NCBI RefSeq assembly: GCF_905220365.1
Contig: NC_061124.1
Location: 498,501-562,500 of the forward strand
DNA length: 64,000 nt
Source of the DNA: Vanessa cardui
Taxonomy: Eukaryota > Arthropoda > Insecta > Lepidoptera > Nymphalidae
Direction: 5' to 3'
In this document: in pieces, positions 54,301 through 63,940 of the stretch
Layout of the letters: each line of letters opens with the position of its first letter
Numbering within the stretch: position 1 is the first letter of the stretch
The notes under the pieces: model-generated
Database searches by the model: none
Told to the model about the DNA's origin: nothing
What the model saw: only the letters and a program-made list of their open reading frames with translations
Made by a program: the position numbers and the translations under genes

Positions 54301-57300
54301 CACTTTCACTGCGACACGACGTGGGGGGACTGCCTGACTTAGATACGGTGCCTGCCGAGACCGGACTAACTCAGTCATAATGCACCTTATAAGCGCCGTG
54401 GTACGATCCATTTTTCATCGTCTCAATTCTTAATTTTTTTGAGTCACCGTCCTTCTGTTTGTATAATTTAAAACTTCATGTGCGATAAGTAAGGTGTGTT
54501 TTCGCTCGTTACTCTAAAAAAGAAGGCCTTGAAGGTCGTACGCACTGGATTCATAGTTGTTTACTTTCTAAGGCGGTCAATGGTCAAAGCTTTTGGTGTT
54601 TGGATATTTATAGAATTGGACCCACTCAAGGTCAGTTTTTGCCGGCTAACGAGGTGTCGTCTAACAATCTGTAATTACACAGCGAAACAACACAAGTAAA
54701 CCACTCCCTATATGTATTGACATTTCAATGGACAGATGCAAATTGTTTGCGGGATAAATGTCTTCAACTTTTGACCTTAAACGCGTCACGAAGATATTAT
54801 CGTTAAAGATTAATCGTAATTAAAGCTTCCTTATGTCGTTTAATGTAAAAAAAATATGTAATTGTAGTCTCAAATGGCTCGTGCGCCTGCGCAGCGCGAC
54901 TTGCATATTTTGTACACTTTCTCTTGGCACTTGTGCTCGTGGGAACGTGACCACGTGACGTGTGGATCAACTGATTACGGTAAAACTACCATTATGAGTA
55001 CTTTCTGACAACCCGTTTGCGTTTTAGTTGAAGACTGTTATGAGTTTACCGAACAAACGTTATTTCGTTTCTTTGTCATTTTATCTATTATGTAATTCAC
55101 ATCTATCATCTTACTCAAAATAAATGTTCAAAATATAATTATATAATATTACTTGCTTAACGTCCTGTCTTATGTTTATTAATAAACGCAGTCGTAGAGC
55201 TGCTTGAGGGGTCCAACCTAAACCATACCAACCCTCTGGTTTGTCAAAATCGTACCAGACTTTTAGGAGTGCACTATACCTACAGAAGAATGACATAAAT
55301 AAAAATACTGTTTTTCTATTGTTGTTTATCCATTTCCGGTAAATTATGAAACTGATTATAATTTAATGTAGCGATGAAATCATTATTTTATTGGCGTTGT
55401 TATTTGGAACCTTCTCGAAATTTTCCATATTGTATTTATAGTAATTCCTTTACCTTGTCAACCGTTCATGGATAGCCGGATAACCTTACTTCAATATTAT
55501 GAAACTAACTCTTTTTCCTCACATTAATGTTGGTGAGATCCGTCCTAACGATTACAAATGCAAAGTAATAACTTAGAACGATTGTCCAAAGGAATAAATA
55601 CCCAATTTTTAATAACTTTAGAGTTCCTTTTCATTCGATAATGTTATAAATTGAGGAAATCAACAAAGTTATAATTGGAGGTCATATGTTGATTTCATTT
55701 GTAGTCTATTGTTAATGTTTTGTGAATATATAAATATTTCCGAAATAAATTCCTCATCTGAAAATCTTTGAGGATGCTGAAAATTCAAAGTGTAAAACGA
55801 TTATAGTGATACTTTACTTTCTGTCGTTTAAATGACTTGAGCATGTCTTAGAAAGCGTTTGTTGTTCTGTAGACGCGAAAATAAATCTGTCTATTTGTTA
55901 GTCTGGGTTCCGTATAAGAATAAAGGCAGCAGGGATCCATGAATATATATAGGAAATATAGTGATGCAAATAGAATGCAGGGATAAAACTAGTGATGTTT
56001 AAAGACTAGTTTCAATATAATCGATTATCTTAATGAATAATATGCAAGCGATTCGCCGAATATGTCGTCGATGTCGAAATAACACGAGGGCTATCGTTAT
56101 CTTAAAATGGTACATTTGTCACGTGACACTCCTCGAGGAAGGTCTGATTAATTTAATCTTATCCGAGAACACCCGTGTCTCTAGTCCTGTGTAAAAATAG
56201 ACTACCGCGGAATAGTAGCTGACTAATGTAAGGTTGTCGAATGTATTGTAAAGTATGTTTTTGTTACACGATTAGTGCCCATTTCGAGAGTTGTAAAATC
56301 TCTAACATTAAAGCAGAAGATAATTCTATCTTATAGTCATAAATCTACAATACAGATTAAATATATAATATATATTGTTACTGTATTTAGAGAGGTCGGC
56401 CATTAAATGTCTTACCTTACCTTATGGTTAACGGTTACCTTAAGCGCTGAAAAACGAATCATTTCTTCCATCATCAATGCACTGTCACATAGGATCTAAA
56501 ATGTTATATTCCCTTTATTTATCATTTTAATTACTAACCCTTCAAAGCAGAACCAGCAATACAAAATATTCATATTTCTTTAGAATTGGTAACAATGCAG
56601 ATGGCACACGATTCGTAACCTGAAGTACCTAATCTACTTAAAGTACAGCAATAGTATTTGAAACTAACATTTCTATAAGGTAAATAAATAAATTTGAATG
56701 CAAAATGAAATGGTAGCCCTAGCTGAATATTTGGTTATAAGCGCCAAGGCGAAGGGCGCTGGGCGCGATCCAGTTGCGACCACTAAAAATATTACCCAAC
56801 TATTATTGTAACGAAGCGTTACGCAATTCGTAAATGTCGTTTAAATTAACGAAATCGGTAAAAATATCACGTTCTATTCAATATATATACGAGTACATAA
56901 TATACCTAAAACGATACAACTGGGGAAACGTCACGCACAATAATACTGCTTTACAATTTACGTGCTAGATTGTAACACTACTAATTGCCCTAACTCTCAA
57001 AACGTTTCATTGGCCTGAGCTGGGATTAGTGACCCGTGATGGCCCAATGGTCAGAACGGTCAGCGTGCATCTTAACCGACGATTGCGGGCTGAATCCCAG
57101 GCAGGCACCACTGAATATTCATTCATGCTTAATTTGTGTTTATAATTTATCTTGCGCTTGGCGGTGAAGGAAAACATCGTGAGGAAACCTGCATGTGTCT
57201 AATTTCAGAAATTCTGCCACATGTGTATTGCAACAACCTGTATTAGAACAGCGCGGTGGAATATGTTCCGAACCTTCTCCTTTAAAGGGAGAGGAGGCCT

Positions 57301-60300
57301 TAACCCAGCAGTGGGAAATTTACAGGCTGTTATTGTTGTTGAGCTGGGATTTGAATCCAGGACCTAGAGCAAAGCGACTACACCAACGTGATATGTCCAA
57401 TAGTTCAGAATGGAGGTTAATTAAAAGCCGTAAACAATACTTGTAGATTAATAGTGCAATGTTGTAAATGCTAGTTATACATTTTTAAGTTGAATTTATC
57501 TCGAGTGTTGATATCGCACTCAATCAGCACTGACCTGACGATAGCGAGTGTCCTCTGTTTGTCGGCAACAATAACAAGCAACACTTCCTAGTGGCGACAT
57601 CAGCTATTACTCGATCGCGGTAAATATTCATTCAACTACAACCAATGACATTTTTCCTAGTCGTATATCTTTTTAAGGTTATGGCTACGATTTTTGAGAA
57701 AGAAAAGTATTTTTATACATGTAATAGAATTGTCTGTTTGTAAGATTAAAATAACCACTTTTTTACTAGATGTAAGTACATGTGTGTTTACAGGATACAT
57801 ACGAGTATACCAAAATAACATTATTTTTTAATTTTTGTCTGTTTGTTCTGGCTAATCTGTGGAACGGCTGGACCCATTTTGATGGGACTTTCACTAGCAG
57901 ATAGTTGCTATAATAAGGAGTAATATAGATTACAACAACAACTTTTTTGTTAAATATATATAATTAATTGTTAAGGTCACCATTGGCCTTAGACACCGTC
58001 ATAAAAATGATCACCCCTTACGTATTCAATGTTGATTGCCAACCTTGAGAAGGATGATGTTATGTCCCTTGTGCTATCGTTACACTGACTCACTCACCCT
58101 TCAAACCGGAATGCAACGACATTCAGTATAGCTGTTTGGCAAAACACATCTGGTGATACCTACATATGTAATGAGTGGGTGGTACCTACCCAGACGCACT
58201 CACACCAAGCCCTACCGCGCAATGTCTGCTTATTAATTTCCCAGTAATACTAGTAATACATTTTAAATGTATTTATATAAGAGTGTGTTTGCAAGCATTA
58301 GAATTGTAAGATTTCATATTATTATTATAATCACGCGAAATTAGTTCGCTAGAGGAGCCGAGCAATCATTAGTATCATTAGGTGTCGCTGCTTTCTCTGT
58401 AAGAATGTATAATAACAGCCACGTAATAGCTTACCGACTCAGGACTTACATTACCATTATTATTAATCTAAATGAAATATCAGTGACGCGATAATAGAGC
58501 CAGTGGCCCAGTGGTTAGCGCACCTTGCCTGATGGTTGCGAGTTCGAACCCATTGATTTTTATGTGCTTAAATTGTACTTAGAATATATGCCGTGTTTGG
58601 AGGTGATGTATCGTGAGGAATCTGTATGTGTCGGTAATTTCTTAATCTTCTGGTGTTGGAATAACTGTTTTACATCTCTCCTTAGTCTTAAGAAAATTGT
58701 CGCTCGATTTGGAAACCGGTTCGCTAATATTAATAATATTCCCTTGAGGCAAATTTATGTTTGCTTATATTATTGCAACTAATTTATTGCGTCACCTCTA
58801 TCCCGAGGCCGGGACATTGGTGTGGGAACAGTTGTAGGAAGAGCATTGAGATGCAATTTTACAATCAACGCCGGGACAAGCGCAATTGTGGCGTGCAGGT
58901 GAAGGGACGTCCCGCCCACCGCGGTCTTCTTAAGGCCGAACGCGACATTTGTGTGGTGCGTGGGCAGTGGAGGGGAAATTCTTTAAATCTCTTATAAAAA
59001 CTCGCATTTTTGTATGTTAATTTATTGCAAGTAATTCCGTATCGATCTGTATTTAAAAACTTCATTTAAGTATTCTCCCGAAATTGTCTTCCTAAGCTTT
59101 TTGCTCATCATCGACTGGTAAAAAATATCGTTTTGTTTAAAAACAAATGACGATTTATGATATTTATAAATGTTACAGTTTATTGAGACCTTATCTAGAT
59201 GTTGATTATTTGCTGAGATTAATAACTTAAATTTTCCATTACAAAGTCTTAAGTACCTATAAGTGGTTTAATTTAAATAAAGTAAATAATTGTTCTAAAA
59301 TTATATATCTTAAAATGTTTTAAATATATATTGTATACTAGCTGTGCCCGCGACCCTGTACGGCTTTGAATAAAACAAAATATAAAATTATTGTAGCCTA
59401 AGTTATGTCAGTTATCTGCCAAGTAGTGAAAGTCTCGTCAAAATCGGTCCAGGCGTTCCAGAGATCAGCCGGAATAAACAGACAGGCAGACCGACAAAAA
59501 TTGTAAAAATGTTATTTTGGTATATGTACCGTGTATAAATGTATATGCATTGAGCAAAAAAAGGGCTATTTTAATATTACAAACAGACACTCCAATTTTA
59601 TTATATGTATAGATATTCCATTAAAGTATCAAAATCTATTCACCAAATATTAAGTTGAAGTTAATGATTTAATTTTGGATTTTTACCCACAATTTTCGAA
59701 ACTAGGCCCAAAAATGATATTGTTCGTCAATCAGCTCGATAGGTCTACCGTTCGATGCGACGTGACGCCTTATGACGGGTGGAGTGCCCTCGCCTCCGAC
59801 CTTGTTCAGAACAACTTTCAACCCGGAAAACGTTGATCCATTTTTATCACAACGCCACACGGTGCGATTTTATACGGGTGCCCTTTTTTGGTCCTTGTTT
59901 TGACGTTTTTTTTCTTCAATTAACGATTTCGGAAGGTCACCTGGTATCACCTTGAATACACTCGTTATCTAATTATTGTTGTTTGTTATAATAGAGTCTG
60001 TACTGTAATTAAAGCAGTAGCTTGTGTTGTGACGACATTGTTATAGTTAGCTATGTGTGGGGTATTACGAATAGCTTCATCGCCTATATTACTTTTTAAA
60101 GTTCTCCTGCAATTTAGAAATAATACTTTCACGTGTTCGTTTTTTCGTTTTGGTGAAAATAATATAATTTTCTTAACAACGAGCGAAGGAATTAAAAGGA
60201 TACTTATTTTAACGCTTTATTCTCAAATATTAAAAAACTAAAACTGAACGCTGCGAATATAGTCATCTACAACGTGTATATATTCATGGAAACGGAGGGT

Positions 60301-63300
60301 AGGTGCAGTTTTCTCTTTCATTCAGGTGTGTTTTAACTATCCTAAGTTAACCTTCTTGCACATACCATCTCTCACAGATCTATCAATTTCTTCCTTTGGT
60401 TCTCCAGTTGCCTTATAGCCGTTCTACATGTTAAATAGTCCCATAAGACCTTCGCCGTTAGTTTACTGATCTTCCTCAACTATAACGGTGTTTGTATTTG
60501 CTTAAATTATCTCGCCCAGTGGAAAAATATCAGAGCTATATATACATATGAGTTGTTTTTGGTCGGACCTTGTGTGAGTACTTACGAATTGAGTCGGCCG
60601 CGCTCGAGGTCACATCGTGATAAACATGCGGGTGTGTGTGTGTATGTGTGTATGTGTTGGATTGATTGAATTATAGGTCAGTTTGTATAAGCGGGTAATG
60701 TCCTTGGTCGACTAGCGCTGGTTTTTTTTTCTTTAAATTTAGTTCTGTCTCGAAAATTTTAGCGGTACGGGATTATTTATACTCTTATATGTCACGGCTA
60801 AATTAATTGTGCCGTTAATCTTGCGGATTAAATATATACCCATATACTGTCAAGCTTATACAATGACTTAAGTAGTTTTAGCAGTAATTACAAAAACGTC
60901 ATATCCAAATAATTCGATTTTTAAACTGCTGTAGTTTGAAAATATTTTTATTTTTCGAGAAGATCATCTAAAAAAACCGTTACGACACCGCGTAACTCAA
61001 AATTATTTGTTTATAGAATGTATTCGTCGTATCATCATTTGAATTAGTAACGTTTCTTTAACTGTGGAAGTTGCCCAGGTGTTTGTTTGTAATCAAGCGG
61101 CTTTGAGCACTTAATGGCGCTTAATGAAATCCGCCTCGAAGGCTATATGTAAAACGTTACTTAAAACAAAATAAAGATAAAACAAACATTTTAATTTCGT
61201 TCCGTATTCTGGTTATAAACTAGTTTGGAATTAGTCTGTCAGTCTGTTCGTTTCGTTATAATATTATTTTAACAGTATTCTCGTATTTGTACAACATAAA
61301 GTAAGTAAAGTAACAGCCTGTATATTTCCCACTGCTGAGATAAGGCCTCCTCTTCCATTAAGGAGAGGGTTTGGAACATATTCCACCACGCTGTTCCAAT
61401 GCGGGTTGGTAGAATGCACATGTGGCAGAATTTCGATGAAATTAGACACTTGCAGGTTTCCTCACGATGTTTTCCTTCACCGCCGAGCACTAGATGAATT
61501 ATAAACACAAATTAAGCACATACATCTAGCGGTGCTTGCCCGGGTTTGAACCCGCAATCATCGGTTAAGATGCACGCGTTCTAACCACTGGGCCATCTCA
61601 GCTCTTGTACAACATACGAGTTTAATTGCTACTGCGACTGTACTCTACTTTAATTTTAATATACATATATTGTCACAATCTCTCGTACCGTATTCTATTA
61701 TATAGTATGTTTTCCTAACCGATTTCAAACATAGCTATCCTTTGTAAGGGACTAGCTGCGTAGGGCCGGATTAACCATGTCGGGGCTCAACGATGCACGT
61801 CTAGGGGCTTATCTAACATCCTTAAATACATCACGACGCATTAATATACATTATAGCTAAAAACAATTTCATTAACAATTAATTTGGCTCAACTCTACCC
61901 CTAGTCTTTGCCTAGGCTCCTATCTAAGCAATAGATAAAGTCGAGTCCTGCGCAAAATGTATTATACTAAAGACAGGTACCTCTATTTCCTCACTCGAAT
62001 AATCCGATAGAACAACTCGCTTATTTATCGCCGGGGCAATAAATATTCGTTAATCAACAATAACTACATCACTCAACATCAAAAGCAAATGATGTAATAA
62101 ACAATATGAGCTCCCATAACCTTGAGGCATTCGAACGAACGATTTGTTGTATGTTTCATGATAATTCGTTAATTTTTAATGTGTTTATTAATATACACGG
62201 CTTTGTTATAAGTAGTGTTAAATAACAATTTACATTACTTAATTAGCAACACATATATTCATTTTAATATTCAGTTTCAATCTAAATTCAAAAAATGGGA
62301 CAAGTGATCATATTCTATATCAATATTAAATTAAATTAACTAAAATGTGTTCAGTTAATAGTACTTACTTATAAATCTAATATACTTGTAAAAGATGGAA
62401 GGCAGTTTTTCATTTGAACACATTTGGCAGGTTCCACTGTCCGCGCGAATCCTGTAACAAAAAAAAATAGAATTTCATTACATGTGCTTAAGACGTCTTA
62501 TAGTAAGGGGTGTGAGGAAAGTATCACATTGGTGCAGAGGTTAATGTCGGGGTATTAGATATACCGTAATGCGCAACTAACCAAATAACCGCGTTACTCC
62601 TGACTACAATTATAATAGCTAACTTATTCTTTGTGAAAATCTATAAATCTTCATGATACTGCTGGACTAAATAAAGTATCTTCACCATTTGGTGATAAGT
62701 GAATTCTAAGGACTTAATAGGATTAAAACACGTGTAGGACAAAGTTATACACACAAATTAAGCACATGAAAGAACGCTTGGCTTATGTCGAGTTTGAACC
62801 AGTGTCGTCGAGATTTGTGACGTTATCGAGAGCACTTGAAGATGCAACGATACGGAACAATAATAAATTAATTAATTAAGATTGTGTTTATATTTTATAC
62901 GTAAGCGTTTGTGGCTTCGGTTATAAATATTGTAGCTAGTTAAACTGTGTTTTTTCGGATGTCAAATCATTACTAAAGATATAAATATATGTTTCGCTGA
63001 ACACTCGTTAACCGATATTTTAATTAAATTTGAAAATATAGGAAATATTTAAAATACATTTGATTATTAGGATACCCTTTATATTAACTGCTGTTTTTGT
63101 TTTGTTTGGTGTTATCGAACCTGCTAGTTTACATCGCTAGGCGGCACGTGGGCTGCTTTAGAACTAAAAAAAGCTGTTAAAAATTCGGCAGCATGCGTTT
63201 CTCATTTAGTTTGTTATTTATAATAGTATCTGACGTCACAGAAATGGTGGGTGACGATCTACACTTTATCAATAATATTTCAGGTAGTCACTCGCAATGC

Positions 63301-63658
63301 GAATGGTATACGCGGTGTGCTACACGCGACCCTCGTAGCGTTTGACAAGCAGTGGAACCTGGCGATGACGGACGTCCTGGAGGTGTGGAAGAGGAAGGGT
63401 CCGTCTAAGAGGAAGATACCAGCGGCATTGGGTAAGGACAGAAACGTAATGATAAAGACAAGTTCTTAAAACTGTAAAACTGATTTTGTTACTTCATCAG
63501 GCATACCGGTACCAAAAGGCACAGCGGCTGCGATATCACCAGTTCCAGTGATAACTGAAACCCCCCTCGGTGGTGGCGTCTGGGAGTGCACGAGACATCT
63601 ACCCCAGATGATGGTCAGGGGTGAACACGTTGTGCTTGTAAATATCATCGAACGATAG
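36007..63658 (+). CDS. LSM11: LSm11, U7 snRNP-specific Sm-like protein (gene span, 4 coding exons)
   Basis: The exons 36007-36301, 46066-46184, 63284-63431 and 63501-63658 join in frame to a 239-residue protein. LSm11 replaces an Sm core protein in the U7 snRNP; with LSm10 it forms the U7-specific ring and recruits FLASH and the cleavage factors that cut replication-dependent histone pre-mRNA in the nucleus. Visible parts: the N-terminal motif FDPSKALYAPK (18-28) followed by NAPMYENLQQFE (35-46), matching the family's FDP.LALYAP...NAP block; a Lys/Glu-rich stretch (70-97); Sm1 at about 130-170 with VAFDKQWNLAMTD (156-168), including the LSm11-type Trp; and Sm2 ending MMVRGEHVVLVNIIER (224-239). 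The protein is shorter than vertebrate LSm11 (about 360 residues), mainly because the Sm1-Sm2 spacer is only about 50 residues. All introns are GT-AG with consistent phases. The family identification is from remembered conserved motifs, not a search. Confidence 0.93.
37435..37605 (+). mobile_element. LINE 3'-end remnant with GA-rich block
   Basis: AAAATTTCATCCAATATGGT, a run of GAGAGAGA and a TCTCTATAGAGTGAGAGAGG segment, ending TTATAATATTAGTA, as in insect LINE tails. It lies in LSM11 intron 1. Confidence 0.4.
38440..38690. promoter_or_regulatory. CpG-rich islet in LSM11 intron 1
   Basis: GC-rich stretch including GTAAAACCGCGCGTGG and CCCCCCGGCCGGG in AT-rich DNA. No exon with compatible phase was found. 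It may be a regulatory element or an exon of an unrecognised gene. Confidence 0.2.
40310..40445 (+). mobile_element. LINE 3'-end remnant
   Basis: AACTCACCAAAGTTTCGTCC, ATCGGACTAACACTGGTCCA and a tail AAGCAAGACAAACATACAAG follow the usual 3'-end layout of insect LINEs. Confidence 0.45.
40625..40745 (+). mobile_element. LINE 3'-end remnant
   Basis: ATAAATGCGAAAGTAATTCT, a CTGTCTCTCTGTCTGTCTCT block and CCGATTTAAATGAAATTTGG are a familiar non-LTR 3'-end pattern. Confidence 0.55.
41187..41395 (+). mobile_element. LINE 3'-end remnant, same family as 8366
   Basis: CGCGACCCGCCCCGGCTTCG, CTTCCTCTCGAATCACTATC, GCATCAAAATCCGTTAAAGA and GGGACAGACAACAGCGACTG parallel the copy at 8366-8535. Confidence 0.65.
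44190..44460. promoter_or_regulatory. strong CpG-rich islet in LSM11 intron 1
   Basis: The most CpG-dense stretch in the intron, with GATGGCGGCG (YY1-like), CGCGCGCGG and CCGCCCGGGG. A 32-codon frame MARFSEWHDGGVSRARLADD starts at ATG 44299 on the + strand, and a longer - strand frame overlaps it; neither resembles a known protein. Promoter, alternative first exon or enhancer are all possible. Confidence 0.3.
45169..45225 (+). repeat. fragment of the CTACTGAG-core repeat (3' part)
   Basis: GGTAGCTTCACATATGATAG and AAATGACGATTCAAAAGTGC match the 3' half of the 27405 copy, facing the inverted copy at 45296. Confidence 0.5.
45296..45470 (-). repeat. CTACTGAG-core dispersed repeat, copy 2
   Basis: Reverse complement of the 27405-27570 layout, starting TCAAAATAAACTTTATTCAA and ending at GTAGTTACTTTTTTTTAACA. 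Confidence 0.75.
46066..46184 (+). CDS. LSM11: LSM11 exon 2
   Basis: A pyrimidine-rich TTTTACTTTCAG acceptor precedes it and a GTAAGG donor follows. The 119 bases complete the split Gly codon (99) and encode 39 residues (100-138): a basic patch NRRKIKNVMTRIER, then VGPLGALKECVDQRLRIK. This corresponds to the NVLTRM...GPLGELHRCIREGVKV-type entry into the Sm1 domain of LSm11, so the exon covers the first helix and the start of the first beta strand. It is too short to stand out as an isolated ORF but fits both flanking exons exactly in phase. Confidence 0.9.
48980..49151 (+). repeat. degenerate GTGGGTGGTACC dispersed repeat
   Basis: GTTCACTCACCCGGACACAA, GAACCGGAACACGAAATTAC and GTACCCACCCAGACAGGCCT follow the order of the 28733 element. 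The - strand open frame here is repeat sequence. Confidence 0.55.
49365..49455. promoter_or_regulatory. CpG island-like islet in LSM11 intron 2
   Basis: GCGGCGCTCCGGCTGCGAAG, CGCGGCCCGCGGGCGAGACG and an NRF-1-like ACGCGCATGCGTG with TGCGTATGCGCAG just upstream at 49318. The combination is typical of a promoter; direction unknown. Confidence 0.3.
51380..51560. promoter_or_regulatory. CpG-rich islet in LSM11 intron 2
   Basis: Contains GGGTGCGCGCGCGCACGC, CTGTCGACGGTCGAGCGCCG and a 66-codon Arg-rich - strand frame without any recognised domain. A promoter or unrecognised exon is possible. Confidence 0.2.
51794..51822. promoter_or_regulatory. paired NRF-1-like sites
   Basis: TCGCATGCGCA and ACGCATGCGCT are spaced 7 bases apart, each one or two bases from the NRF-1 consensus. 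Confidence 0.25.
52355..52382. repeat. perfect 11-bp hairpin
   Basis: AGGGACATAAC and GTTATGTCCCT flank a 6-base loop. Confidence 0.6.
57016..57396 (-). mobile_element. older tRNA-derived SINE, interrupted
   Basis: Outside the inserted copy at 57028-57339, the flanks join to a - strand tRNA-like head: CGTTGGTGTAGTCGC (A box) and GGATTCAAATCCC (B box). Confidence 0.6.
57028..57339 (+). mobile_element. tRNA-derived SINE, copy 3, inserted in an older SINE
   Basis: Head GTGATGGCCCAATGG, body GGTGAAGGAAAACATCGTGA, 3' end GTGGGAAATTTACAGGCTGT with a TTG tail. Perfect 12-base target-site duplications TGAGCTGGGATT lie at 57016-57027 and 57340-57351. Confidence 0.9.
57835..57935 (+). mobile_element. 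LINE 3'-end remnant
   Basis: TGTCTGTTTGTTCTGGCTAA, GGACCCATTTTGATGGGACT and TTTCACTAGCAGATAGTTG match the usual 3'-end layout of insect LINEs. Confidence 0.5.
57972..58219 (+). repeat. copy of the GTGGGTGGTACC dispersed repeat
   Basis: GGTCACCATTGGCCTTAGAC, TGACTCACTCACCCTTCAAA and GAGTGGGTGGTACCTACCCA follow the order of the 28733 copy. Confidence 0.7.
58497..58690 (+). mobile_element. degenerate tRNA-derived SINE, copy 4
   Basis: GTGGCCCAGTGGTTAGCGCA, B box GAGTTCGAACCCA, then TATGTGCTTAAATTGT and ATCGTGAGGAATCTGTATGT in the family order. Confidence 0.6.
58795..58985. other. unexplained GC-rich islet
   Basis: CCCGAGGCCGGGACATTGG, GGGACGTCCCGCCCACCGCG and GTGCGTGGGCAGTGGAGGGG lie in AT-rich intron sequence. 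Both strands have overlapping open frames of 66-78 codons with no recognised domain. It may be a repeat fragment or exon. Confidence 0.25.
59338..59530 (+). mobile_element. RTE-like LINE 3' end
   Basis: Starts ACTAGCTGTGCCCGCGACCC and contains GTCTCGTCAAAATCGGTCCA and GAATAAACAGACAGGCAGAC, the typical RTE-type 3' end in insects. Confidence 0.65.
60632..60658 (+). repeat. GT-rich microsatellite
   Basis: Run of GTGTGTGTGTGTATGTGTGT type. Confidence 0.7.
61299..61604 (-). mobile_element. tRNA-derived SINE, copy 5 (intact)
   Basis: On the - strand: GAGCTGAGATGGCCCAGTGG, B box GGGTTCAAACCC, GGTGAAGGAAAACATCGTGA, then GGCTGTTACTTTACTTACTT as tail. Perfect 12-base duplications TTGTACAACATA at 61287-61298 and 61605-61616. 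It is the best-preserved copy and lies inside LSM11 intron 2. Confidence 0.92.
62747..62840 (-). repeat. possible degraded SINE fragment
   Basis: ACACACAAATTAAGCACATG followed by GTCGAGTTTGAACCAGTGTC resembles the middle and B box of the SINE family in reverse. Confidence 0.3.
63284..63431 (+). CDS. LSM11: LSM11 exon 3 (Sm1 core)
   Basis: Acceptor ATATTTCAG, donor GTAAGG. The 148 bases encode residues 139-187 plus one base. VVTRNANGIRGVLHATLVAFDKQ and the following WNLAMTDVLEVW form the Sm1 strands: the Gly of GIRG, the FD of the RNA-facing loop and the Asn-x-x-x-x-Asp spacing are all present, with Trp at the position where ordinary Sm proteins often carry Met, as in other LSm11 proteins. 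A basic linker, KRKGPSKRK, follows and starts the short Sm1-Sm2 spacer. Confidence 0.93.
63501..63658 (+). CDS. LSM11: LSM11 exon 4 (Sm2 and stop)
   Basis: This exon lies behind a 69-base intron (63432-63500) with acceptor TTCATCAG. It completes Gly188 and encodes residues 189-239 before TAG (63656-63658). A Pro/Ala-rich linker (IPVPKGTAAAISPVPV) is followed by PLGGGVWECTRHLPQ and the Sm2 signature RGEHVVLV, which aligns with the RGENVLLV-type Sm2 strand of LSm11. The protein ends directly after Sm2, as in vertebrate LSm11. Confidence 0.92.
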
Positions 63659-63940
63659 CTTTAAGTAAATTGACTTTATTGAAAGCCTAGAAATGGTTCT
63701 CAGCTGGGACGAGATGCTGGCCCAGGACGGGATTGAATGTAATCAGTGACTGAAGTCGTGACCGAAAACAAATATATAAAATACACTAATTGTAATGAAA
63801 TGAGACAGAATTTTTATTTACATTAAATGTAGTTGAGGATGCTGAAATCTTTGCGTCTATTTTCGCTAGTTTATGCTACGATGTCTTTTTTATCTGTTCC
63901 ATTTTATTCTGAGTAAATAAAATATACTTGTGCTGATTTT
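63659..63940 (+). other. LSM11: LSM11 3' UTR with poly(A) signal
   Basis: An AATAAA hexamer at 63916-63921 lies about 260 bases after the LSM11 stop codon and is the best candidate poly(A) signal. The precise cleavage site cannot be seen; the end at 63940 is an estimate. Confidence 0.6.

Larger units (their letters stand above)
46185..63283 (+). other. LSM11: LSM11 intron 2 (about 17.1 kb)
   Basis: Phase-0 GT-AG intron that splits the Sm1 domain between residues 138 and 139. It contains SINE copies at 57028, 58497 and 61299, dispersed repeats at 48980 and 57972, LINE 3' ends at 57835 and 59338, CpG-rich islets at 49365-49455 and 51380-51560, and an unexplained GC-rich islet at 58795-58985. 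No further LSM11 exon is needed to complete the protein. Confidence 0.85.

Noticed and set aside
57195..57446. 83-codon + strand frame
   Set aside because: It crosses from SINE copy 3 into the older SINE and has no protein-like motif of its own.
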